This document shows positions 33,602 to 40,620 of a DNA stretch of 56,798 nt, piece after piece. How positions within the stretch are numbered: position 1 is the stretch's first letter; the number at the start of each line of letters is the position of its first letter. Source of the stretch: an uncultured Bacteroides sp. (GTDB taxonomy: Bacteria; Bacteroidota; Bacteroidia; Bacteroidales; Bacteroidaceae). The stretch spans positions 1 to 56,798 of the forward strand of contig CALULP010000039.1 of assembly GCA_944321495.1 (NCBI GenBank). The letters run 5' to 3'. The position numbers and the translations under genes are program-made. Under the pieces are notes generated by a model. It was not told the origin of the DNA. It saw only the letters and a list, made by a program, of their open reading frames with translations, and ran no database searches.

Positions 33602-33956
33602 TGAAAAATTATAAGCGTTCAAAATGACGCCTTGTTCTAAAGTAAAAAATTGACTTTCGTTGTTGTAATAAAAAAGTAGGAGTGTATAGCTGAAGCTATT
33701 ATTCTGGATATTCGCTCATTCTTATATTTTGATATCCACTTGCTTGATAAGTAGTATTGCTATTTTACTTGTTTGAAGATATTTTTTCATGAGGTGATCA
33801 AAGACCACGGGGATTATGAGATCTGCGCTGATGACTATCGGAATCAATGCTAACAAACTTTAAAAATTAAGTCCGAATTTTGAAAACTTTAAGAGGAAAG
33901 CTACAAAAGGATCTTTCCTCATATGGCATGTCAAGATTGGACGCTTACAGCTCTTA
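33602..33956. other. Gene-free gap inside the capsule operon
   Basis: No credible gene. Short open fragments with coding-like composition (for example FFHEVIKDHGDYEICADDYR at about 33783-33845) are broken by stops and may be remains of a lost gene. A hairpin with an 8-bp stem (GAGGAAAG 33893-33900, CTTTCCTC 33913-33920) lies just before the next gene. No clear promoter is seen. The gap probably marks a recombination joint. Confidence 0.45.
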
Positions 33957-35087
33957 ATGTATATGTCAGTTCCTAAAGTAATTGTAGTTTCTGCTGTTAA
34001 TATAGTAGAAGGGGGTACACTAACTATTCTTAATCAGTGTCTTGCATGTCTGGATTCAACACAGGCAATGTATCGTGAGTTTAGAATTATTGCTTTGGTG
34101 CACCGAAAGGGTATGTTCCATTTTAAAAATATAGAACTTGTAGAGTATCCTATAGCCAAAAAGAAATGGTTGTATAGGGTTTATTATGAGTATATAGGCT
34201 TTTATTTTTTATCAAAGCGCCTAAAGCCTTGGTTGTGGCTGTCATTGCATGATATATCTCCTAATGTGCGTGCTCGATTTAGAGCTGTCTATTGTCATAA
34301 CTCGACACCTTTTTATCACATGAAAAGGGCGGATGTGAAATATTCATATAAGATATTCCTGTTCTCTTTGTTTTATAAATATCTATATAGAATTAATATA
34401 AAGCGGAATGATTATGTGATAGTTCAGCAGCAATGGTTGAGGGACGCTTTCCAGAAGATGTTTAGTTTGGACAGTCAACGCATCATTGTCGCTTGTCCTC
34501 ATGAAGTCCCGTCGAAAGGAATTGTACGAACCAGTAGGGATTCTTATAGGGAAACAACTACATTGTTTTTCTTCCCATCATTGTCTAGGCCGTTTAAGAA
34601 TTTCGAGATTGTATGTAAGGCTACAGAACTGTTATGTGCCAAGGGTTTTACAGATTTCCAAGTTGTCTTGACCATTGACGGGACAGAAAATTTATATTCA
34701 AAGGAAATAGTAAATGCTTATCGGCATAATAGGAATATATCTTTTTGCGGTAGATTGCCTTATAATGAGGTTTTTGATTTATATGAGAAAACATCCTGCT
34801 TGATATTTCCCTCTAAACTGGAAACTTGGGGATTGCCTGTTTCCGAATTTATCCAATATGATAAACCTATGATTCTGGCGGATTTACCGTATGCCCATGA
34901 AACTGCGGCAGGGGCGAATCACGTTGCATTCTTTGACCCGAACAATGAAAGGCAGTTGTGTAATTTGATGGAGGATATAATACAGAACAAAAAGGAGAAG
35001 TTTATACAAGTATCTCCGATACAGTTTAATACTCCATATGCCGATTCATGGAGTGATTTGTTTAATATTTTGTTGAGAAAGAAATGA
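33957..35087 (+). CDS. Glycosyltransferase family 4 protein
   Basis: A 376-aa GT-B protein. It opens with PKVIVVSAVNIVEGGTLTIL, has LFFFPSLSRPFKNFEIVCKA at the start of the donor domain and CLIFPSKLETWGLPVSEFIQ as the nucleotide-sugar-binding E-x7-E-like region. ATG 33963 is a second possible start. Its end overlaps the next gene by four bases (ATGA), so the last two capsule genes are coupled. Confidence 0.87.
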   Translation: MYMSVPKVIVVSAVNIVEGGTLTILNQCLACLDSTQAMYREFRIIALVHRKGMFHFKNIELVEYPIAKKKWLYRVYYEYIGFYFLSKRLKPWLWLSLHDISPNVRARFRAVYCHNSTPFYHMKRADVKYSYKIFLFSLFYKYLYRINIKRNDYVIVQQQWLRDAFQKMFSLDSQRIIVACPHEVPSKGIVRTSRDSYRETTTLFFFPSLSRPFKNFEIVCKATELLCAKGFTDFQVVLTIDGTENLYSKEIVNAYRHNRNISFCGRLPYNEVFDLYEKTSCLIFPSKLETWGLPVSEFIQYDKPMILADLPYAHETAAGANHVAFFDPNNERQLCNLMEDIIQNKKEKFIQVSPIQFNTPYADSWSDLFNILLRKK

Positions 35088-35899
35088 TTACAGCATCTAT
35101 AGTTGCCTATCATGCTCCGGTTGATGAGCTTATGCATTTAATGGACTGTGTAATCCGGTCTAATATAGAGATCTTGTATCTGATAGACAATTCATCGAAT
35201 GACAGTTTGCGGGAGCTGGAAAGGATGTCACCTAAGGTGGTGTATATTTATAGTGATAACCTTGGCTTTGGACACGGGCATAACATTGCTATACAGAAAG
35301 CCTTGGCAAAGAATGCAGATTTTCATGTGGTGATTAATCCGGATGTGTATTGGGGGGGAGATATTATAAAAGCTTTAGAGGAGTTTATGAATAGTCATCC
35401 GGATTGTGGACTGGTGATGCCTAAGGTGCTCTATCCGAATGGTGATTTGCAATATTTGTGCAAGTTGCTTCCAACACCCATGAATCTGTTCGGACGGCGT
35501 TTCCTGTCAATCAAAAGTATTCAAAAACGTATGGATGAGCGTTTTGAACTTCATTCTTCGGGCTATGACAAGGTGATGGAGGTACCTTCTCTTTCCGGGT
35601 GTTTTATGTTTCTGAGGATGGATGTAATCCGGCAAATTGGTGGCTTTGACGAACGTTTTTTTATGTATGCCGAGGATTTGGATTTATGTCGTCGGATAGG
35701 GGAGGTTTCCAAAACGATGTATGATCCGGATGTATCTATATTTCATGCTTATGGAAAGGGTTCCTATAAGAATAGGAAACTTTTGAAATATCATATCTGT
35801 TCGGTAATCAAATATTTCAATAAATGGGGATGGATATTTGACAAGAAAAGGCGACTGGTAAATAGAAAATGCTTGGAGCAGTTACAAAGTTTTCAATAA
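35084..35899 (+). CDS. GT2-family glycosyltransferase (rhamnosyltransferase-like)
   Basis: A 271-aa GT-A enzyme of the WbbL type. It starts with ITASIVAYHAPVDELMHLMD, has LIDNSSND, the VINPDVYWGGDII motif (Asn85-Pro86-Asp87), SLSGCFMFLRMDVIRQIGGF and the catalytic region FDERFFMYAEDLDLCRRIGE. It transfers a single sugar, often rhamnose, to the lipid-linked unit. A G7 run lies at 35352-35358 within the NPDVYWGG motif. It is the last gene of the capsule operon, followed by a strong terminator. Confidence 0.9.
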   Translation: MITASIVAYHAPVDELMHLMDCVIRSNIEILYLIDNSSNDSLRELERMSPKVVYIYSDNLGFGHGHNIAIQKALAKNADFHVVINPDVYWGGDIIKALEEFMNSHPDCGLVMPKVLYPNGDLQYLCKLLPTPMNLFGRRFLSIKSIQKRMDERFELHSSGYDKVMEVPSLSGCFMFLRMDVIRQIGGFDERFFMYAEDLDLCRRIGEVSKTMYDPDVSIFHAYGKGSYKNRKLLKYHICSVIKYFNKWGWIFDKKRRLVNRKCLEQLQSFQ

Positions 35900-35927
35900 A
35901 TACTCTATGAAAGATGATGATATTATG

Positions 35928-35956
35928 CAGCCTGAAACGCAACGCGTTTCAGGCTG
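35928..35956 (+). terminator. Terminator of the capsule operon
   Basis: A perfect 13-bp stem (CAGCCTGAAACGC and its complement) with a three-base loop AAC, followed by ATTTTGT, 28 bases after the last glycosyltransferase stop. Confidence 0.85.
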
Positions 35957-35971
35957 ATTTTGTATTCAGGA

Positions 35972-35995
35972 GAATGCTTCCTACACCACATTATT
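35972..35995. repeat. 24-bp direct repeat, left copy
   Basis: Identical over 24 bases (GAATGCTTCCTACACCACAT plus four bases) to 37464-37487, which is the 3' end of the dehydrogenase gene. The left copy is followed within a few bases by AGCATTCGAAC, the reverse complement of the sequence around the right copy. The two copies bracket the IS66 remnant and the ATPase gene. Confidence 0.85.
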
Positions 35996-36026
35996 GTAGC
36001 ATTCGAACAAATTCACCTTTTACACT

Positions 36027-36176
36027 ATGAAGTTTGGTTGTAGCCATGAGGCGACGGTTAATATGTCCGTCATCTGTTCCTCGCTGGCCACCTGTAAGGC
36101 ACATGATGTAACTCTAAGGGAGTATCTGAATGATGTTATCGCCCGAATGCCTTATGTTTTTCTTGTAAATCCATGA
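36027..36176 (+). pseudogene. IS66-family transposase C-terminal remnant
   Basis: Forty-nine codons reading HEATVNMSVICSSLATCKAH followed by a YLNDVIARMPY segment match the C-terminal end of IS66-type transposases, where a short helix region after the catalytic core carries this pattern. The catalytic DDE part and the N-terminus are absent, and no insertion-sequence ends are seen. It marks past transposon activity at the capsule boundary. Confidence 0.7.
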
Positions 36177-36197
36177 TTATTACTCAAATAAATTTGT

Positions 36198-36205
36198 TAC
36201 TTTTG
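36198..36205 (+). promoter_or_regulatory. Candidate -7 box for the ATPase gene
   Basis: TACTTTTG matches TAnnTTTG 43 bases before the ATPase start. The -33 element is unclear. Two copies of TGAGTAAAA (about 36209 and 36231) lie just downstream and could be operator half-sites. Confidence 0.45.
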
Positions 36206-36248
36206 CAATGAGTAAAAGTTCCCATTTCACTGAGTAAAATGTAAGAGC

Positions 36249-37433
36249 ATGTATAAACGCACAGAATACCAACTGATTACAGAACGCATGAAAGAGCCTC
36301 GCAGGTTCATTCAGGTCGTTATGGGTGCCCGTCAGATTGGGAAATCAACGGTAGTCAAACAGGTACTGAAAGATTTGGATATGCCTTACCAGTTTTTTTC
36401 TGCCGACAATGTACCCGCCACAAACAGTGCCTGGATTTCCGATTGTTGGGCGGCTGTACGCAGCTTGAAGGAAAGCCGAGGCTGGGGAAGCATTATCCTA
36501 GTAATTGACGAGATACAAAAGATAGCCAACTGGAGCGAGGTGGTGAAAAAGGAGTGGGATGATGATACGTTCCATGACCGCGACATCAAGGTCTTGCTTT
36601 TGGGGAGCAGTCGTGTGTTATTGGAAAAAGGTTTGTCCGAATCCCTTGCCGGACGATTCGAGGAAATACGCATGTGCCATTGGAGTTATCAGGAAATGAA
36701 GGAGTGTTTCGCTTTTTCGCTCGACCAATACCTGTTTTATGGAGGCTATCCCGGTGCGGCTACTTTGATTGGTGATGAAGACCGCTTCAGTCAATACATT
36801 CAGTCGGCCATCATTGAGGCAACCATCAATAAGGACATTCTAATGGATACACCCATAAGCAAACCTGCTTTGCTCCGGCAGACGTTTGAACTGGGAGCAG
36901 CCTATTCGGGCGAATTGCTTTCACTAAACAAGATGTTAGGCTCGCTTCAAGATGCCGGAAACACAGTGACATTGGCAGGTTACATCAACCTGTTGGATGA
37001 AAGCGGGTTGCTTTGTGGACTTCAGAAGTTTAGCGTAGATATGGCAAGGAGGCGTGCCAGCATTCCCAAGTTGCAGGTATATAACAATGCGTTGAAGATG
37101 GTGTATAACCCGTTGACCTTTGAACAGGCCATTCTTAACCGTAAGGCATGGGGACGCATCTTTGAATCAGGTATCGGCGCTTATCTGGTAAGTCAAGCCT
37201 TCGTGCATCGCTTTGAAGTGTACTATTGGCGTGAGCGGGATGATGAAGTGGATTTCATCCTGTGCAAGAAAGGTGCGGTGGTTGCCATCGAGGTGAAAAG
37301 CAATGCAGAGAAGCGTACGGAAGGGTTGGATAAATTCCGCAAACTTTTCAATCCGCAATCGGCGTTTATCGTGGGAGATGGTGGCATCAGTGCGGAGGAT
37401 TTTCTTTCGATGGATTTAAGGACGTTGTTTTGA
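36249..37433 (+). CDS. AAA-family ATPase with DUF4143 domain
   Basis: A 394-aa AAA_14/DUF4143 protein. Walker A is GARQIGKST (26-34), Walker B is LVIDEIQK (Asp87-Glu88), and the sensor-type segment is VLLLGSSRVLLEKGLSESLA. The C-terminal DUF4143 domain ends with a PD-(D/E)XK-like segment, DDEVDFILCKKGAVVAIEVK. The family is common in mobile islands of gut anaerobes, and its function is not established. It stands alone between the 24-bp direct repeats next to a transposase remnant, which fits acquisition as cargo. Confidence 0.92.
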   Translation: MYKRTEYQLITERMKEPRRFIQVVMGARQIGKSTVVKQVLKDLDMPYQFFSADNVPATNSAWISDCWAAVRSLKESRGWGSIILVIDEIQKIANWSEVVKKEWDDDTFHDRDIKVLLLGSSRVLLEKGLSESLAGRFEEIRMCHWSYQEMKECFAFSLDQYLFYGGYPGAATLIGDEDRFSQYIQSAIIEATINKDILMDTPISKPALLRQTFELGAAYSGELLSLNKMLGSLQDAGNTVTLAGYINLLDESGLLCGLQKFSVDMARRRASIPKLQVYNNALKMVYNPLTFEQAILNRKAWGRIFESGIGAYLVSQAFVHRFEVYYWRERDDEVDFILCKKGAVVAIEVKSNAEKRTEGLDKFRKLFNPQSAFIVGDGGISAEDFLSMDLRTLF

Positions 37434-37463
37434 ATTTGGAATAATAAAAAGGAATAGTGGTTC

Positions 37464-37487
37464 GAATGCTTCCTACACCACATTATT
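37464..37487. repeat. 24-bp direct repeat, right copy
   Basis: Right copy of the repeat at 35972-35995. It includes the last five codons and the stop of the D-2-hydroxyacid dehydrogenase gene, so it is the original copy and the left one is the duplicate. Confidence 0.85.
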
Positions 37488-38426
37488 CACCGCCTTGCCC
37501 GAGAGGTAAGCGCGGAGGTTGTCCAGCATGATGTGCATCAGGCGCTGGCGGGCGGAGATGCTTGCCCAAGCTATGTGGGGAGTGATGTAGCAGTTCTTGG
37601 CGGTAAGCAGCGGGTTGTCGGCACGGGGTGGCTCTTGCGACAATACGTCTATGCCGGCCGCAAAGATTTGTCCGCGGTTGAGGGCATCGGCAAGGTCGCG
37701 CTCGTTGATGAGTGGCCCGCGTCCGGTGTTGATGAGGATGGCGGTGGGCTTCATCAAGGCAAGGCGGCGGGCATTGACCAGCTCGCGGGTGGTGTCGGTG
37801 AGGGGGCAGTGCAGGCTGATGACATCGCACGTGGCAAAAAGTTCGTCCAGTTCCATCTTCCGGATTTCCGGGGGCAGTTGGGATGCCGGCTTGGAGGTGT
37901 AGGCGCAGACTTCCATGCCGAAGCCTAAGGCAATGCGGGCGGTGGCTTGTCCGGTATGTCCCAGTCCTACGATGCCCAGTTTCTTGCCTTGCAGTTCGAT
38001 GAGCGGTGTGTCCCAAAAACAGAAGTCTTTGCTTTGCGTCCAACGGCCTTTGTGTACTTCCTCGGAGTGGTGCTGTACTTGCGAGGCGATGTTGAGCAGG
38101 TGGGCAAACACCATCTGGGCCACCGAAGCCGTGCTATATGCGGGAATGTTGGTGACCACGATGCCCCGTGCTTTGGCGGCTGCGATGTCTACAACGTTGT
38201 AGCCCGTGGCAAGCACGCCGATGTATTTCAGCGCAGGCAGGGCGGCGAGGTGCTTTGCGGTAATGACTGTCTTGTTGGTCAATAGGATTTCGGCTTCCCG
38301 GCTGCGTTCATATACTTCATCGGGGGCGGTGCGGTCGTAAATGGTGCATTCGCCCAAGGCTTTCAGTTCGCTCCAGTCCAAATCTCCGGGGTTGGCGGCA
38401 TAGCCGTCCAGTACTATAATCTTCAT
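37473..38426 (-). CDS. D-2-hydroxyacid dehydrogenase (glycerate/hydroxypyruvate type)
   Basis: NAD(P)-dependent enzyme reducing 2-keto acids to D-2-hydroxy acids. The 317-aa protein has the NAD-binding LGIVGLGHTGQATARIALGF and the catalytic triad: Arg in ILINTGRGPLINERD, Glu in GIDVLSQEPPRADNPLL, His in ITPHIAWASISARQR. The family resemblance is closest to hydroxypyruvate reductase or glycerate dehydrogenase; the substrate is not certain. The last codons overlap the right 24-bp repeat. Confidence 0.92.
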   Translation of the reverse strand: MKIIVLDGYAANPGDLDWSELKALGECTIYDRTAPDEVYERSREAEILLTNKTVITAKHLAALPALKYIGVLATGYNVVDIAAAKARGIVVTNIPAYSTASVAQMVFAHLLNIASQVQHHSEEVHKGRWTQSKDFCFWDTPLIELQGKKLGIVGLGHTGQATARIALGFGMEVCAYTSKPASQLPPEIRKMELDELFATCDVISLHCPLTDTTRELVNARRLALMKPTAILINTGRGPLINERDLADALNRGQIFAAGIDVLSQEPPRADNPLLTAKNCYITPHIAWASISARQRLMHIMLDNLRAYLSGKAVNNVV

Positions 38427-38509
38427 TTAGTGGTTAGTGGTTAGTGATTAGTGATTAATGGTTGGTGATTAGTGATAAGTGGTTAATGATTAATGATTAA
38501 TGATTAATG
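38427..38509. repeat. Low-complexity TTAGTGATTAATG repeats
   Basis: About 80 bases built from degenerate 7-9 base units such as TTAGTGATTAGTG and TTAATGATTAATG directly upstream of the dehydrogenase start. The same motif recurs at 43626-43650. It probably arose by slippage. Any promoter of the dehydrogenase is hidden in it. Confidence 0.6.
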
Positions 38510-38518
38510 TGCTGTGGT

Positions 38519-38563
38519 AACTGAATTCTCCTCCTCCTCCTCCCCGGAGGAGGGGAATCAGTT
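38519..38563 (-). terminator. Imperfect hairpin between dehydrogenase and epimerase-like genes
   Basis: AACTGAATTCTCCTCCTCC pairs imperfectly with GGAGGAGGGGAATCAGTT around a short loop. It lies after the epimerase-like gene on the minus strand and has no good T-run, so it may be a weak terminator or a transcript-stabilising hairpin. Confidence 0.4.
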
Positions 38564-38611
38564 ACTACTTTCTATTGCGCGCATTAATCACTAAACACTA
38601 ACCGTTAAACA

Positions 38612-39709
38612 CTACCCTGCTTCCCCTTCCAGCAGCGTCTGCACGATGCGTTCGGCGGTACGGCCGTCCCAGCGTTCGGGCAGGGTAGTGCAGTGTTTCC
38701 ACTCGCCGTTCATCAGGCGTTCCAGCAGTTGGGCGAGGGTGGAGGCGTTTTCGCCTGCCAGTTCGTTGGTGCCGTTGCGCCAGGTTTCCGGATGTTCGGC
38801 GTAGGTGTTGAGCGTGATGCAGGGTACGTCGAGGAACGTAGCTTCTTCGGCAATGTTGCCCGAGTCGGTCACGATGCCGGTGGCTTGGTTGATGAGGAAG
38901 CCGAAGTGCAGGTAGCTTTGCGGCGGTAGGATGTGCAGGCGGGGCGAGGAGATGGCCAGCGACTTGATGGCTTCCTCTACATAAGGATGCAGCGGGGCAA
39001 CGATGGGCAGGTCGCCCGTCTTGTCGAGCAAGGTCTGGAGCAGGTCGCGCAATACGGTTCTCTTGGCCAGCAGGTCGCGACGGTTCAGCGTGAGGAGCAG
39101 GTAATGCCCTTTCCGCAGTCCCAACACCGAGAACCACCGGGGCTGTACGAGCCGGTGGCGGTTGTAGCGGGTGGTGTCTATCAAGATGTTGCCCACGTAG
39201 TGTATGTAGTCTTGTATCATGCCTTCCTGGTTGAGGTTGCGGCTTGCCGTCATGCTGGCGGCAAAGAGGTAGTCGGAGATGGCGTCCACGATGGTGCGGT
39301 TTACTTCGCGCGGCATGTTCATGTCGAACGAGCGGGTGCCGGCAATGACGTGTGCCACTTTCAGTCCCCGTTTCTTGGCTACTACGGAGCATGCCATGCT
39401 GGCCGTGGTATCGTCCACCACCAGTACGACGTGGGCGGGATGGTTGTCCAGTTCTTGTTCGAATGCCAGCATTACGTCGGCGGTCACTTGCGAATGGTTG
39501 TGTACGCGGATGCCCAGGCAGGCGTCGGGGCAAGGCATGTCGAGGTCGGAGAACAGCGAAGCCTCCAGGCTGGGGTCGTCCGACGGGCCGGTGTAGACTA
39601 TGCGGTACGAGATGTCGGCACCGTTTTTCCGGGCAGCGTCCATGGCGCGGCACAAGGGCGCAATCTTCATGAAGTTGGGGCGTGCAGCCGATACAATGGT
39701 TACTTTCAT
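38612..39709 (-). CDS. UDP-GlcNAc 2-epimerase (WecB-like) homologue with altered active site
   Basis: A 365-aa GT-B-fold protein of the non-hydrolysing UDP-GlcNAc 2-epimerase family. It opens with MKVTIVSAARPNFMKIAPLC and has VLVVDDTTASMACSVVAKKR and ATGIVTDSGNIAEEATFLDV. Known family enzymes keep HVEAG and an HR/HRREN segment. Here these read HVIAG (Ile122) and LNRRDLL (Asn209), so a catalytic glutamate and histidine appear lost, while the aspartate of the GDTT region is kept. It may have a different reaction or be inactive. ATG 39709 is chosen because 14 upstream in-frame codons lack family similarity. Confidence 0.8.
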   Translation of the reverse strand: MKVTIVSAARPNFMKIAPLCRAMDAARKNGADISYRIVYTGPSDDPSLEASLFSDLDMPCPDACLGIRVHNHSQVTADVMLAFEQELDNHPAHVVLVVDDTTASMACSVVAKKRGLKVAHVIAGTRSFDMNMPREVNRTIVDAISDYLFAASMTASRNLNQEGMIQDYIHYVGNILIDTTRYNRHRLVQPRWFSVLGLRKGHYLLLTLNRRDLLAKRTVLRDLLQTLLDKTGDLPIVAPLHPYVEEAIKSLAISSPRLHILPPQSYLHFGFLINQATGIVTDSGNIAEEATFLDVPCITLNTYAEHPETWRNGTNELAGENASTLAQLLERLMNGEWKHCTTLPERWDGRTAERIVQTLLEGEAG

Positions 39710-39732
39710 ACTACTTGAAGTTTTTTCACGGG

Positions 39733-39740
39733 CAAAAGTA
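39733..39740 (-). promoter_or_regulatory. Candidate -7 box for the epimerase-like gene
   Basis: On the minus strand this reads TACTTTTG, matching TAnnTTTG, 24 bases before the start at 39709. No clear -33 element is seen. Confidence 0.4.
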
Positions 39741-39792
39741 CGCTTTTCCACGCGATTTTTTTGTTACTTTGCCGGCAAAATTAGTTCCGTTT

Positions 39793-40407
39793 ATGCCTAC
39801 GTTCGTACAAATATTGGATTTCATCGGTACTTTCGCCTTTGCCATCAGCGGCATACGGCTGGCTTCCGCCAAACGGTTCGACTGGTTTGGCGCATACGTG
39901 GTGGGATTTGTCACTGCCATTGGCGGAGGTACGTTGCGCGACCTGTTGCTGGATGTCACTCCCGGCTGGATGACCGACCCCATTTACCTGATATGTACCG
40001 GCCTTGCTTTGGTGTGGGTTATATTCTTCGGCAAGTATCTTATCCATTTAAACAATACGTTTTTCATCTTCGACACCATCGGACTGGCGTTGTTCACCGT
40101 GGTAGGTGTGGGCAAGAGCCTTGCGCTGGGTTTCCCGTTTTGGGTAGCCATCATTATGGGCAGCATGACCGGTGCGGCGGGAGGTGTGTTGCGCGATGTC
40201 TTTATCAACGAAATCCCGCTGATATTCCGCAAGGAGATTTATGCCATGGCGTGCGTGGTGGGCGGACTGGCTTACTGGCTTTGCGCGCTTGTGGGGTTGG
40301 ACGATGTGGTGTGCCAGGTGGCGTGTGGCGTGATGGTCTTTGTGACGCGCATCTTAGCGGTGAAGTATCAGATATGCCTGCCGGTGCTTTCGGGGAATGA
40401 ACATTAA
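39793..40407 (+). CDS. TRIC/UPF0126 (YicG-like) membrane protein
   Basis: A 204-aa protein with two copies of a three-helix unit, as in TRIC-type channels: VGFVTAIGGGTLRDLLLDVT in the first and MTGAAGGVLRDVFINEIPL in the second. Bacterial members form trimeric cation channels; the physiological ion in Bacteroidales is not known. ATG 39793 is followed at once by the first helix. It diverges from the epimerase-like gene and converges on the peptidase gene. Confidence 0.92.
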   Translation: MPTFVQILDFIGTFAFAISGIRLASAKRFDWFGAYVVGFVTAIGGGTLRDLLLDVTPGWMTDPIYLICTGLALVWVIFFGKYLIHLNNTFFIFDTIGLALFTVVGVGKSLALGFPFWVAIIMGSMTGAAGGVLRDVFINEIPLIFRKEIYAMACVVGGLAYWLCALVGLDDVVCQVACGVMVFVTRILAVKYQICLPVLSGNEH

Positions 40408-40502
40408 GCAATAGATAATTGAGAATGGGCAATTGACAATTATTCCTTTCTGTCATCTTAAGCGAGGCGGAGAGACTGCGGAACTGGGGGCTGAAAAATA
40501 TT

Positions 40503-40555
40503 GGGGTGTGTTGAACGAAATAAATGATAGTTATTTATTCGTATCAACACACCCC
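40503..40555. terminator. Bidirectional terminator between convergent genes
   Basis: GGGGTGTGTTGA (40503-40514) pairs with TCAACACACCCC (40544-40555). The 29 inner bases are themselves nearly palindromic (ACGAAATAAAT and its partner), giving a long rod. T-rich flanks occur on both sides, so it can stop transcription from the TRIC gene and from the peptidase gene. The remaining gap (40408-40620) holds only short CAATTG-type repeats. Confidence 0.75.
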
Positions 40556-40620
40556 TTTCTTTGTTATCGGGCGAATTGTCAGCCGATATCGTCCAATGAA
40601 GAATAATTCTCAATTCTTCA

